64,000 bases of DNA from an uncultured Propionibacteriaceae bacterium (GTDB lineage Bacteria; Actinomycetota; Actinomycetes; Propionibacteriales; Propionibacteriaceae), in contig CALBCJ010000039.1 of assembly GCA_937926975.1 (NCBI GenBank), positions 1 to 64,000 of the forward strand. The letters run 5' to 3'. The notes beneath the pieces were generated by a model that worked only from the letters and a program-made list of their open reading frames with translations, was not told the DNA's origin and ran no database searches. Each line of letters begins with the position of its first letter. Position 1 is the stretch's first letter. Made by a program: the position numbers and the translations under genes. Below are positions 1-8,132 of the stretch, piece after piece.

Positions 1-384
1 TCCGCCTGACACGCCGTCTTCCTCCTCACGACGAGGAGGTCCTTTCCGTCGTGGTCCAGCCAGTCGTTCCTCGTCGTTCGATCGTCCAGACGGCGTGCTC
101 CGCGGCCGGACGTGGCCAGGATGGGTGGACAACCTCGCAGCTGTGGCCCCAGTTGGCTCTTCGTCGTCCAGAACGGGGGATTACGCGGCCGGTCGTGGTC
201 GGGCTGGGCAGTCACCTCACCGACCGTGGCTGAGCTGGGCGAGCCGACCCCGGAGGGCGCGACCGATGGCGAAGCCGCCGGCACAATGACTCTTCCCGGG
301 GGGAGCGTAGGCGAAAGCGCCGGATCAACCTGGTTCAGTGCGGCTCGACCGCGGCGGTCATCACCGCGACTACCGTGGAGAGAT
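1..384. other. left-edge non-coding stretch
   Basis: I see no convincing gene here. Positions 21-39 form a perfect 7-bp stem (CCTCCTC / GAGGAGG) with a 5-nt loop followed by TCCTTT, which could be the terminator of a gene lying to the left of the window. The reading frame open through this stretch is only an upstream extension of the mshB-like gene and has no family similarity before position 385. Confidence 0.5.
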
Positions 385-1140
385 GTGACCCGTGCCAGGT
401 ACCTCTTCGTTCACGCGCACCCTGATGACGAGACGCTCGACACCGGGGCGGTGCTGCTGGCGATGCGGGAGCAGGGGGTGCCCGCGTACGTGCTGACCGC
501 GACCCGCGGCGAGCAGGGGGAGGTGGTGCCCGGCACCCTCGACCGGTACCGCAGCGGGGCCGAGCTCACGCAGGCCCGGGAGGCAGAGCTGAGGGCCGCG
601 GTCGCGGTCCTGGGAGTGCCCGGGCACGCCTTCCTGGGCACCCCTCCGGCCCGGGCGCCCGGCCGTCAGCCGCGCGACTACCAGGACTCGGGGATGCGCT
701 GGGTGACGCCCACCGTTGCCGGGCCCTCCGGGGAGGCGGGGCCGCAGGCCCTGACCTCGGCGCCGCTGGCCGAGGTGGTCGACGACATCGCCGCGTACGC
801 GACCGCGGTCGCAGCCACTGACCTCGTCAGCTACGACGCCGACGGCGGCTACGGGCACCCCGACCACGTGCTGCTGCACCAGGCCACCCGGGCCGCGGCC
901 CAGCAGCTGGGGCTGCCGTTCTGGGTGATCGTCGCCGAGCCTGGGGAGCAGGTGCAGTGGTACGACAGCGAGGGCCACCGGTCGTCGCTGGAGGCGGCGC
1001 ACCACACGTACGCCACGCAGCTCACCCTCGACGCCGGCACCGTCACCCATGTCGGCGGCCAGCAGCAGCCGCTGCGACTCGCCGCTGGACTGCGCCGCTT
1101 TCCCCCGCCGACAAGCAGCAACACCTCAGACGAAGGCTGA
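385..1140 (+). CDS. mshB: PIG-L family zinc deacetylase, MshB-like
   Basis: Predicted 251-residue N-acetyl-sugar deacetylase of the PIG-L/LmbE superfamily. MshB removes acetate from GlcNAc-inositol in mycothiol synthesis. The N-terminus carries the zinc motif AHPDDE (about residues 11-16) and a GYGHPDH motif lies near residue 158; both are the metal-ligand signatures of the family. I chose the GTG at 385 because the domain starts directly there and GGAGAG lies just upstream; in-frame starts further upstream add sequence of no family character. It converges on mshA, the first enzyme of the same pathway, which supports the MshB role, although related Mca and antibiotic deacetylases share the motifs. 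The C-terminus is Pro/Ser-rich and may be non-native. Confidence 0.8.
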   Translation: MTRARYLFVHAHPDDETLDTGAVLLAMREQGVPAYVLTATRGEQGEVVPGTLDRYRSGAELTQAREAELRAAVAVLGVPGHAFLGTPPARAPGRQPRDYQDSGMRWVTPTVAGPSGEAGPQALTSAPLAEVVDDIAAYATAVAATDLVSYDADGGYGHPDHVLLHQATRAAAQQLGLPFWVIVAEPGEQVQWYDSEGHRSSLEAAHHTYATQLTLDAGTVTHVGGQQQPLRLAAGLRRFPPPTSSNTSDEG

Positions 1141-1247
1141 GCGACCAAACGCCCGTCCTCCTGGCTGGACGAAGGAGCGGTGAAGAACGACTGGCTGTAC
1201 CCGGGCTGAACTACCTCTTCACCGCGAGGAGGAAGATCGGGGTTATA

Positions 1248-1320
1248 GCGAAGCGGCCGAGCCCGAGCGGAGCTCGGGCGGTCAAGCACAGCCCGAGCAG
1301 AGCTCGGGCAGTCAAGCACT
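1248..1320. terminator. tandem hairpins between convergent mshB and mshA
   Basis: Two 30-bp units (1261-1290 and 1291-1320) each contain a perfect 8-bp stem GCCCGAGC / GCTCGGGC with a 3-nt loop, followed by GGTCAAGCAC or AGTCAAGCAC. They sit between two convergent stop codons, so a bidirectional terminator role is likely. Positions 1248-1287 match 54801-54840 at 37 of 40 bases, so this is also a dispersed repeat. Confidence 0.6.
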
Positions 1321-2622
1321 GTGCCCGTCGGCGTGCAGGTCGCCGCTGGAGGGAGCCGGCTCCACCTCGGGGAGAATGTCCAGCGCCGGCGGCTGGCCCT
1401 CGGTCGGGACCAGCAGCTGGCGGTAGGCGTGGGTGAGCAGCATCGCTGTCGCCTCCCAGGAGAAGCGCCGGGCGTGAATCCGGGCCACCACGCCCATCCG
1501 GTCCACCAGGGCCGGGTCGGCACAGAGGCGGACCATCGCCGAGGCCCAGTCCGCCGCCAGCCGGGAGTCCATCAGCTGGCCGGTCTCGCCGTGCACCACG
1601 GCCTCCCGCAGCCCGCCGGCGGCGGAGGCGATCACCGGAGTGCCGGAGGCTGCCGCCTCCAGCGCGATCAGCCCGAAGGTCTCCGAGTGCGACGGCACCA
1701 GGCACAGCATCGCCCCGCGCAGCATCTCGGCGAGCCGGTCCCGGGGCTGCGGGCCGGTGAAGGTCACGTACTGCTGCAGCTCGAGACGCTCCACCATGGC
1801 GTGCAGCTCGTCGGCGTACGAGGCGAAGTCCTGGCTCACCTCGCCGGCCACCACCAGGTGCGGGCGCAGGTCAACCGGCACCTGGGCCAGGGCCGCGATC
1901 GCCAGGTCCGGGCCCTTCAGCGGCTGCAGCCGGGCCGCGAACAGCACGTACCCCTTGCGGCAGGCGGGGCCCTTCTCGTGCGGCCAGGTCCACTTCGGCT
2001 CGCCGGGCACCAGCGGCCGGAACAGGGTCGAGTCGACGCCGGGGGCGATGATCCCGACCCGGTTCGGGTCGGCGCCGCAGCGCTCCACAACGGTCCGGGC
2101 CTCGGCGGCCGAGATCGCCACCACCAGGTCCGACTCCCGCGCTAGCCAGGCCTCGCCGTCAACTCGGGCCAAGGACTCGGGCGGCTCCCCCTCCGACAGG
2201 TAGTCGCCTGGCCGGGCCGCGACCGAGTGGTAGCTCTGCACGTGCGGCACCCCCCAGCGCCGGGCCAGCGGCAGCGCCGCCATTCCCGACATCCAGTGGT
2301 GCGAGTGCACGATCTGGTACGGGCCGAGGCCGGCCATCTGGGCCTGGAACTCGTCGATGTACTGGTCGGTCTGCGACTTCGCGAGCCTCGTGACCGGACC
2401 GGCGGTGACGTGGCGCAGGGTGACCCGGGGCGACAGCTGAACCCGGTCAGGCTGGGCCGGGTCGCTGCGGCGGGTGATGATCTCGACCTCGTGCCCCAGG
2501 CAGGCCAGCGCGTCGGCGGTGTGCCGCTCGACCACGTTCATCCCGCCGGCATCACCCGATCCGGGGGTCTCGTACGGCGAGGTGTGCATCGACACCATGG
2601 CGATCCGTAGTGATCTAGGCAC
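1312..2622 (-). CDS. mshA: D-inositol-3-phosphate glycosyltransferase MshA
   Basis: Predicted 436-residue GT-B glycosyltransferase (GT4 family) that transfers GlcNAc from UDP-GlcNAc to 1D-inositol-3-phosphate, the first committed step of mycothiol synthesis. The N-terminus has the MshA-typical MVSMHTSPYETPGSGDAGGMN segment (from about residue 9), followed by HSHHWMSG, and the C-terminal half carries the nucleotide-sugar motif SETFGLIALEAA with the E-x7-E pair. The GTG at 2622 places the beta strand LRIAMV at the very start as in the family; longer frames run through unrelated sequence into the divergent gene. The last 40 residues are acidic and Pro-rich. It converges on the mshB-like gene across tandem hairpins. 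Confidence 0.92.
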   Translation of the reverse strand: MPRSLRIAMVSMHTSPYETPGSGDAGGMNVVERHTADALACLGHEVEIITRRSDPAQPDRVQLSPRVTLRHVTAGPVTRLAKSQTDQYIDEFQAQMAGLGPYQIVHSHHWMSGMAALPLARRWGVPHVQSYHSVAARPGDYLSEGEPPESLARVDGEAWLARESDLVVAISAAEARTVVERCGADPNRVGIIAPGVDSTLFRPLVPGEPKWTWPHEKGPACRKGYVLFAARLQPLKGPDLAIAALAQVPVDLRPHLVVAGEVSQDFASYADELHAMVERLELQQYVTFTGPQPRDRLAEMLRGAMLCLVPSHSETFGLIALEAAASGTPVIASAAGGLREAVVHGETGQLMDSRLAADWASAMVRLCADPALVDRMGVVARIHARRFSWEATAMLLTHAYRQLLVPTEGQPPALDILPEVEPAPSSGDLHADGHSA

Positions 2623-2710
2623 CTGGGAAGCGTACGACGACCGGCCGGGTCCCGACGAGCGCCGCGGTAGTGACCAGGGGATTGCGGCGCGGCCTGGTAG
2701 AAAAGGACCC

Positions 2711-3274
2711 GTGCACCGACCGCAGCGCCGCCGCATCGACTGGTCAGTGGCCAAGCTCCTGCTGTGGGTGGCCTTCCTGATCGCGTCGGTGGGTGGCTGG
2801 GCGGCGTCGTCGCAGGCCTGGTTCACCATGGCCGCGTGGGGGCTCGCAGCCGCGCTGGTGGTGGTCGTCGCGCTGCTCCCCGAGCCGCGCTCCAGCAAGC
2901 CTGACCCGGTTCTGACCGGGCTGCTCCCCCTGGTTCCGCTGCTGTTCGCCGGGCTGTCCCTGGCCGCCCTGGTCCGCGGTGAGATGCCGGTGCTCAACGG
3001 TGTCGGCCTCTCGCTGTGGACCGTCGCCACGATGGCCCTCGTCCACAGCTCCTGGTCGTTCTTCCGCCAGCGCCGGTCGCGACCGGGCGAGCCCGAGAGC
3101 CCGCCCGCAGACCACGAGGCCCTGCAGGCTGGAGGCCTGAGGCTGGAGCCGGCCCCGCAGGAGCCTGACGAGCTGACGGACGCCCGGCCGCAGCAGTGGG
3201 AGCAGCCGCGGTCTGACGGCGCCGAGCAGGACCCGGAGCGGCGGCCGGAAGAGCCACCGCAGGACCTGCGGTGA
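2711..3274 (+). CDS. hypothetical membrane protein with acidic tail
   Basis: Predicted 187-residue protein of unknown function. Residues about 12-30, 35-55 and 68-88 are hydrophobic and a fourth hydrophobic stretch lies near 95-115, so a four-helix inner-membrane protein is likely. The last 70 residues are hydrophilic, rich in Pro, Glu and Gln, and probably cytoplasmic. The start is a GTG preceded by AAAAGGA. It is divergent from mshA with an 88-bp gap, so the two promoters probably share that space. I recognise no family motif. Confidence 0.65.
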   Translation: MHRPQRRRIDWSVAKLLLWVAFLIASVGGWAASSQAWFTMAAWGLAAALVVVVALLPEPRSSKPDPVLTGLLPLVPLLFAGLSLAALVRGEMPVLNGVGLSLWTVATMALVHSSWSFFRQRRSRPGEPESPPADHEALQAGGLRLEPAPQEPDELTDARPQQWEQPRSDGAEQDPERRPEEPPQDLR

Positions 3275-3290
3275 CCAGGGCCGACCCTGG
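3275..3290. terminator. small hairpin between convergent genes
   Basis: CCAGGG / CCCTGG form a perfect 6-bp stem with a 4-nt loop right after the stop of the plus-strand membrane gene and before the stop of the minus-strand siderophore-interacting gene. It has no T-tract. Confidence 0.4.
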
Positions 3291-3311
3291 CAGCGGCGCC
3301 CCCGAACAGCC

Positions 3312-4067
3312 TCAGCCGAGGTCGGTGTGGTGGTCGAAGCCCGCCTCGCCGCGGCGCCAGTAGCCGACGACCTTGCGGTCGGGGCGCCGTACGCGGCGCT
3401 CAGAGAGCACCTCACGGACCTGGATCATCCACTGCGCCTCGCCCGCCGCCCAGACGAAGGCGCTGGTCAGGTCCAGGTCTCGAAGCCGGTCCAGGACCTC
3501 GGCCTCGGTGGCGCACCAGTGGGCACCGACCCGGGACTGGTCGACCTCGTCGAGGTAGCGCTCGTTGCCCGGCGCGTGCAGGAGCAGGGTCAGCCGGGCC
3601 GCGGCCGGGGCCCCCTCGACCCAGCGGGCAGCGGCCGGCAGCGCGGTCGCGTCGGCGACCACCACGTAGTGCTCCCGGTCGGCCGGCATCAGCACCGAGG
3701 CCCGCGGGCCGCCGACCCCGATCTCGTCGCCGACCTGAGCGGCCGCCGCCCAGCGGGCAGCCGGGCCGTCATGGCTGGTGACCATGTCGATCACCAGGCC
3801 GTCTGCGTCGACCGTACGCGGGGTGTAGTCCCTGGTCGGGCCGATCCCCGGCACCCGGACCACCCGGTTGTCGACGACCTGCGGCAGCACCAGCTCCCCG
3901 TTCTCAGGCAGGATCAGCCGGACGTGGTCGCCGGGGCTGAAGTGGCCGTACGGGAAGCCGGAGAGGTCGCCAGCCAGCCACACCCGCCGCAGGCTCGGGC
4001 TCAGGTCGGCCACCTTCGCCACCTGCAGCCGCCGGATCCGCATCGGGTGCAGCACGCGCTCTGCCAT
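3312..4067 (-). CDS. siderophore-interacting protein (FAD-binding, ViuB-like)
   Basis: Predicted 251-residue flavoprotein of the siderophore-interacting family, which reduces ferric siderophores in the cytoplasm to release iron. The N-terminal half is the FAD-binding barrel, seen as GHFSPGDHVRLILPE near residue 40 and RDYTPRTVD near residue 80. The C-terminal half is the NAD(P)H-binding part, including the HYVVVADATALPA segment and the family-typical FVWAAGEA motif near residue 205. A near-consensus DtxR/IdeR box lies upstream at 4135-4153, so iron repression is expected. No transporter gene is adjacent; the siderophore ABC transporter is 54 kb away in this window and has its own iron box. 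Confidence 0.87.
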   Translation of the reverse strand: MAERVLHPMRIRRLQVAKVADLSPSLRRVWLAGDLSGFPYGHFSPGDHVRLILPENGELVLPQVVDNRVVRVPGIGPTRDYTPRTVDADGLVIDMVTSHDGPAARWAAAAQVGDEIGVGGPRASVLMPADREHYVVVADATALPAAARWVEGAPAAARLTLLLHAPGNERYLDEVDQSRVGAHWCATEAEVLDRLRDLDLTSAFVWAAGEAQWMIQVREVLSERRVRRPDRKVVGYWRRGEAGFDHHTDLG

Positions 4068-4134
4068 CAGGACTCCTTGCTGTCGTTGTGGTCCACCCTA
4101 GGACCTCTCGTCTTGACGAAGACCGAGGGGAAGG

Positions 4135-4153
4135 CAAGGCTAGCCTTACCTAC
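4135..4153. promoter_or_regulatory. DtxR/IdeR-type iron box
   Basis: CAAGGCTAGCCTTACCTAC matches the classical 19-bp actinobacterial iron box TTAGGTTAGCCTAACCTAA at 14 of 19 positions and keeps its core dyad. It lies between the siderophore-interacting protein gene and the divergent gene at 4184, so both are candidates for iron-dependent repression. Confidence 0.65.
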
Positions 4154-4183
4154 ACGCGGAGGTACGGCAGAAAGGCGGCCAAC

Positions 4184-5047
4184 GTGGGAGTCCAGCACGA
4201 CATCACCCAGCTCGCTCGACGCACCGCTCGGCGGCTGCTGTCCGGGGCCGGCAGCGCCGATGTCACCGCGTACCACATCGACCGGTGGACGGCCGTCTTC
4301 GTCGCTCACACACTGCTGGACGACGGTCGGATCCTGGTGACCTGCCCACCCTCGGACGCCGCGATAGCCCAGGTCGCAGCCCAGACCCCCGTCGACGTCC
4401 GCCTCGACGTGGCCCTGGACGCTGCCGAGCCCGGCGTCCAGATCACAGTCGCCAGCGCCCACCTGCTGGGATCGCTGGAGTGGCTGGAGGCGGACGCCGC
4501 GCAGCGGGTGCTGGCCTCGGCCCAGACCCCGGCCTGCCACTGCGCGATCACCGGGGAGAACCCGCTGGAGCGGCTGGCCGAGGTCGCCGGCCTGGAGGGC
4601 AGCCGGGTGGGGCTCATCAGGACCGGCCGGGTCGTGCTGCACAGCCCGACCGGGGTCTCGGGGCACCTGATGGTCGAGCTGATCGATGTCGAGGCCGACG
4701 AGGCAGCACCGCTGTGGAGCGCTGTCGATGACCTCGTCGCCCACGACGGTGTGGCCGGGGTGGGGCTGTTCGGCCTGCACGCGATCTGCGACGCGGTCCA
4801 GTCCGGGGCGGTCCCGGGGTGGGTCCTGTCCAGCCGCCCGACGATGGGGATCTGCCCCAGCCTGTGGGGCGAGGTGCTGTGCGCCGACGTTGACGGGTAC
4901 GGGGCGACGCTGATGCAGATCGGCACCGACGAGGTGGTCACCCTGCTGGTCGCCTTCCCCCAGGGGCCCGTGGCCGCCCACGAGGTCGGCCCCCTGCTGG
5001 ACGACCTTGCAGCGACGCTGCTGCCGGAGCGCCTCGCCAGGCCCTAG
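4184..5047 (+). CDS. iron-regulated protein of unknown function
   Basis: Predicted 287-residue soluble protein. I recognise no family with confidence. The beta-rich layout (DGRILVTCPPSD, VQITVASAHLLGSL, VGLIRTGRVVLHSPTGVSGHLMVELIDV, and a C-terminal HTH-free alpha/beta part) loosely recalls FMN-binding split-barrel proteins of the HugZ type, but I cannot show this. The GTG start at 4184 has AAAGGCGG seven bases upstream; the longer frame from 4088 would run through the iron box and is unlikely. Its divergence from a siderophore-interacting protein across that box suggests a role in iron or heme handling. Confidence 0.6.
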   Translation: MGVQHDITQLARRTARRLLSGAGSADVTAYHIDRWTAVFVAHTLLDDGRILVTCPPSDAAIAQVAAQTPVDVRLDVALDAAEPGVQITVASAHLLGSLEWLEADAAQRVLASAQTPACHCAITGENPLERLAEVAGLEGSRVGLIRTGRVVLHSPTGVSGHLMVELIDVEADEAAPLWSAVDDLVAHDGVAGVGLFGLHAICDAVQSGAVPGWVLSSRPTMGICPSLWGEVLCADVDGYGATLMQIGTDEVVTLLVAFPQGPVAAHEVGPLLDDLAATLLPERLARP

Positions 5048-5411
5048 ACAGGCCTCGCCACCGCGGGCCCTGAGGGCTGATCACGGCTCTCGGGGCGATA
5101 CCGCCCTGCCCGCGGGTCGTACGCCGGGCCCCGACCTGGGCCGGCGGCACTGCCCTGCCCGCGGGCCCGTACGCCGGTCGCTCTGGCCCCCAGCCGGCAC
5201 CCACCGGCTTTCGAACAGCCTCACTGCGTGAAAAAGACCGGTGGCGCGAAAACCGTCAGCGGCGAGGGAGCTGTCGGCGGTTTAAAAATATGAGTGTCGC
5301 GTAATGCCTAGGCAGAGCGTATTTGAAAACACTTGTTTCACCTTGAAAAGAGTGACGGCACCGCGTAGCGTGAAACTCGTTCAACCGATTCTGCAATCTC
5401 AGGAGGCCACC
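5048..5411 (+). other. intergenic leader before the DUF1540 gene
   Basis: No gene is visible. The first part holds two imperfect copies of a GC-rich sequence with core CCCTGCCCGCGGG and GTACGCCGG (about 5104-5126 and 5153-5175). From about 5275 to 5400 the DNA is clearly richer in A and T than its surroundings, as expected of a strong promoter and leader for the DUF1540 gene. Confidence 0.5.
5343..5371 (+). promoter_or_regulatory. putative sigma-70 type promoter
   Basis: TTGAAA (5343-5348), a 17-bp spacer and TAGCGT (5366-5371) give a good vegetative promoter 40 bp upstream of the DUF1540 start, inside an A+T-rich stretch. Confidence 0.5.
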
Positions 5412-5693
5412 ATGGCGACTGCTACCCAGATCATGTCCTGCGCCACCACGAGCTGCGCTTTCAACCGCGACGGCTGCGCCGCGTACGCCATCACCGTCGG
5501 CGGGGCTGCGGGCAGCGCGACCTGCGGCACCTTCATCAGCCTGGACGCCCGCGGCGGGCTGCCCGTCGTCCAGGGCACCGTCGGCGCCTGCCAGCGCCTC
5601 GAGTGCCGGCACAACACCGACCTGATGTGCACCGCCGACGCGATCTCGGTCGGCGGCGACAACGCCGCCTGCCAGCTGTACGAGATCCGCTGA
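5412..5693 (+). CDS. DUF1540 protein with two Cys-rich repeats
   Basis: Predicted 93-residue protein with two DUF1540 units. Each contains four cysteines: CATTSCAFNRDGC...C in the first (about residues 10-37) and CQRLECRHNTDLMC...C in the second (about 60-88), both followed by AI(T/S)VGG. The pattern suggests a small metal-binding (probably zinc) protein, but the function of the family is not established. The start is unambiguous: a perfect AGGAGG lies five bases before the ATG. A sigma-70-like promoter precedes the gene and a strong hairpin follows it, so it is a well-expressed monocistronic unit. Confidence 0.85.
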   Translation: MATATQIMSCATTSCAFNRDGCAAYAITVGGAAGSATCGTFISLDARGGLPVVQGTVGACQRLECRHNTDLMCTADAISVGGDNAACQLYEIR

Positions 5694-5707
5694 CCGCAGC
5701 ACCTGAG

Positions 5708-5732
5708 CGAGGGGCCCCGTCGGGGCCCCTCG
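5708..5732 (+). terminator. strong rho-independent-type hairpin
   Basis: A perfect 11-bp stem (CGAGGGGCCCC / GGGGCCCCTCG) with a 3-nt loop starts 15 bp after the DUF1540 stop codon. There is no T-run, which is common for actinobacterial terminators. It may also serve the convergent patatin gene that ends at 5765. Confidence 0.75.
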
Positions 5733-5764
5733 TGCTGTGCCCACCTGGTCGAGTGGGCATCCCG

Positions 5765-6655
5765 CTACGGGCGCGTCTCCTCCGCGTACCCCTGCAGCGC
5801 CTCGGTGGCGTAGTCCCGGCCGATCTGGATCATCTCGCAGGCCCGGTGGAAGTCGGCCGTGGAGCAGATGTCTGACGGCACGCTGATCAGCACGTCGGGT
5901 GGGTTCGCGGCCATCCGGTTGCGCCCGATCTGGGCGCTCATGACGTCGATCGAGCGGGAGAGGATATCGAGCGCCGAGACCTCCTTCCCGGCGTACGAGT
6001 AGGGCAGCTGCGGCTCCTTGCCGCTCGACAGGAGCCGGCTGGACAGGCTCTGCAGCGGCGCGAGCAGCCCGTGGCCCAGACCCCGCTCCGGCTCGGGGCG
6101 CAGCACGCCGCCCGGCGGGCCGTGCAGCGAGACCGCCAGCGTCAGGTCGGCCGGTACGCCCAGGGTCGGCTCGATCGGGAGCGGGTTGGTGACCCCGCCG
6201 TCGACGAGCAGCCGCCCGCGGACCACGACCGGGGCGATGAAGCTCGGGATCGAGACCGAAGCCCGCACCGCGGCCTCCAGCGGCCCCTCCTGGAACCAGA
6301 CCTCTCGGCGGGCCTCGATGTCGGTCGCGACCGCCGTGTACGGGACCGGCAGGTCCTCGATCCGGACCGGGCCGATGATCCCGGAGACCCGCTCGAAGAC
6401 CCGGGCCAGCCGGAACGCACCACCACCGGCGCCGCCTGGGTTGAGGTAGCGCAGCAGGTCCCGCTGGGTCAGGGTGGTCACCCAGTCGGTGTACTCGTCG
6501 AGCTTCCCGGCCGCCTCCAGCCCTGCGACCAGGGCCCCCATCGACGACCCGGTGATCGCCACAATCTCGTGCCCCTGCTCGTGCAGCACCTGGATCACGC
6601 CGATGTGGGTGTACCCGCGAGCCCCTCCCGCGCCGAGGACCAGAGCAATCCGCAT
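5765..6655 (-). CDS. patatin-like phospholipase, RssA/NTE type
   Basis: Predicted 296-residue serine acyl hydrolase of the patatin family. The N-terminus has the oxyanion motif GAGGARGYTHIGV, followed by the nucleophile elbow GSSMG (near residue 38) and the catalytic DGG (near residue 173). Together these form the Ser-Asp dyad expected for phospholipase or lysophospholipase activity. No signal peptide is visible, so it should act in the cytoplasm or at the inner membrane face. I placed the start at the ATG 6655, which begins the first beta strand; a GTG at 6673 would add six residues. Substrate cannot be read from sequence. Confidence 0.85.
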   Translation of the reverse strand: MRIALVLGAGGARGYTHIGVIQVLHEQGHEIVAITGSSMGALVAGLEAAGKLDEYTDWVTTLTQRDLLRYLNPGGAGGGAFRLARVFERVSGIIGPVRIEDLPVPYTAVATDIEARREVWFQEGPLEAAVRASVSIPSFIAPVVVRGRLLVDGGVTNPLPIEPTLGVPADLTLAVSLHGPPGGVLRPEPERGLGHGLLAPLQSLSSRLLSSGKEPQLPYSYAGKEVSALDILSRSIDVMSAQIGRNRMAANPPDVLISVPSDICSTADFHRACEMIQIGRDYATEALQGYAEETRP

Positions 6656-6756
6656 ACCTGCCACCGTACTCACCGGCCGGCGGCCCCAGCCCGCCGGTCA
6701 GCGAAGGTCGGGCTCCGGTGCTGGCGGTGCAGCCGGGCTCAGCTCGATTCTGTACG

Positions 6757-7017
6757 TCACGCCAGGCCCAGGTCAGCCTTCACCACGTCCCACGGGATCG
6801 TGCCCTCCGACTCGATCTCGGTTCGAGCCTGCCGGGCAGCCTCGATGTCGGCCAGGTCCTCGGCGGCCTCGATCAGCCGCTCTAGGTCGTCAGCGTCGAT
6901 GACGGCAGCAACCCGCTGACCATGGCGCGTCAGGTACACAGGGTCGTGGTGCACGCGTGCGGCGTCCACCACGTCAGCCAGCCTCGCCCTAGCGTCCGAA
7001 ACGGTCAGCTCAGCCAT
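6757..7017 (-). CDS. Phd/YefM-family antitoxin without a partner toxin
   Basis: Predicted 86-residue Phd/YefM antitoxin. Residues 1-50 (MAELTVSDARARLADVVDAA, then PVYLTRHGQRVAAVIDADDLERL) are the classic DNA-binding and dimerisation fold; the C-terminal tail (ADIEAARQARTEIESEGTIPW) is the segment that normally wraps a RelE or Doc toxin. No RelE, YoeB or Doc reading frame follows: only 101 bp separate it from the lipase gene downstream. It is therefore either an orphan, a solitary regulator, or the remnant of a toxin-antitoxin pair. Confidence 0.85.
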   Translation of the reverse strand: MAELTVSDARARLADVVDAARVHHDPVYLTRHGQRVAAVIDADDLERLIEAAEDLADIEAARQARTEIESEGTIPWDVVKADLGLA

Positions 7018-7139
7018 ACCTTCAGTATCTGCCGAAACGTACCGCTCAGACAATCGAGGGCTCGTCACCGGCGTGAGAGTCCCGGGCTTCAGCCCAGGAC
7101 ACGGACCAGCCGACTGGGTGCAGCGCCGCCAGCCGTGGG

Positions 7140-8066
7140 ATGCTGGCGCTCGTGGGCAAGCAGATCCAGATCATCGGCGCCCCCACGGACGTGGGCGCCA
7201 GCCGTACGGGGTGCCGACTCGGCCCGGGCGCACTGCGAGTGGCCCGGCTAGGGCCGGCACTCGAGGGCTTCGGCTACCAGGTGTACGACGCAGGCGACGT
7301 GACCGGGCCACCGAACCCAGAGCTGCCACCAGTGGGCGGCTACCGGCACCTGGCCGAGGTCGCCGCCTGGAACACCGCGGTCCGCGACGCGGTCCGGGAG
7401 GCGCTGGACGCCGGGCGGCTGCCGATCATGGTCGGCGGCGACCACTGCCTGGCGATCGGCTCGATCAGCGCGGCCGCGGCCTGGTGCCGTACGGTCGGCA
7501 AGCAGCTGCGGGTGCTGTGGGTCGACGCCCACGCCGACTTCAACACCTGGGAGGGCACTCCGACCGGCAACATCCACGGGATGCCGGTGGCCTGCCTGAC
7601 CGGCGAGGGACCAGCAGAGCTGATCGGCTTGTCGGACCAGGTTCCGGCGATCGAGCCGAGCCAGGTCCGGCAGGTGGGGCTGCGCAGCGTCGACCAGCAG
7701 GAGAAGCAGCGCCTGGTGGACCGCGGCGTCCAGGTGTACGACATGCGTCGCATCGACGAGGTGGGGATGCGGGCGGTGATCGAGGACGCCCTCACCGGCA
7801 CCGGTCCCGACACCCACCTGCACCTGAGCCTGGACCTCGACTTCGTCGACCCGGCGATGGCTCCCGGGGTCGGGACCCCGGTCATCGGCGGCCCGACCTA
7901 CCGGGAGGCCCAGCTGGTGATGGAGCTGGTCGCCGACACCGGGCTGCTGGGCTCGCTCGACCTCGTCGAGCTGAACCCGGCCCTGGACGTCCGCAACACC
8001 ACCGCCGAGCTGGCGGTGGACCTGGTGGAGTCGATGTTCGGCAAGTCCACCCTGCTGCGGTTCTGA
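7140..8066 (+). CDS. rocF: arginase / ureohydrolase family protein
   Basis: Predicted 308-residue binuclear manganese ureohydrolase, most likely arginase, converting arginine to ornithine and urea. All metal motifs are present: GGDHCLAIG (about 98-106), DAHADFNT (about 130-137) and SLDLDFVDP (about 230). The region between, with GNIHGMP, is typical of arginase rather than agmatinase. The length equals the family norm. A GTG at 7152 is an alternative start that begins nearer the conserved core. It stands alone; no urease or other arginine-catabolism gene is adjacent. Confidence 0.88.
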   Translation: MLALVGKQIQIIGAPTDVGASRTGCRLGPGALRVARLGPALEGFGYQVYDAGDVTGPPNPELPPVGGYRHLAEVAAWNTAVRDAVREALDAGRLPIMVGGDHCLAIGSISAAAAWCRTVGKQLRVLWVDAHADFNTWEGTPTGNIHGMPVACLTGEGPAELIGLSDQVPAIEPSQVRQVGLRSVDQQEKQRLVDRGVQVYDMRRIDEVGMRAVIEDALTGTGPDTHLHLSLDLDFVDPAMAPGVGTPVIGGPTYREAQLVMELVADTGLLGSLDLVELNPALDVRNTTAELAVDLVESMFGKSTLLRF

Positions 8067-8132
8067 GCCGGGCTCGCTGACGGCTCCGCCAGGGCCGTGA
8101 CCGGCGCCACGACGGCTGAGCTCCCCGTGCTG

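Noticed and set aside
1312..3030. An N-terminally extended MshA of 572 residues
   Set aside because: The extra 136 codons lie antisense to the divergent membrane-protein gene and are low-complexity; the GTG at 2622 fits the family.
4088..4183. Upstream extension of the 4184 gene to the ATG at 4088
   Set aside because: It would translate through the iron box and over the probable promoter; GTG 4184 has a good ribosome site.
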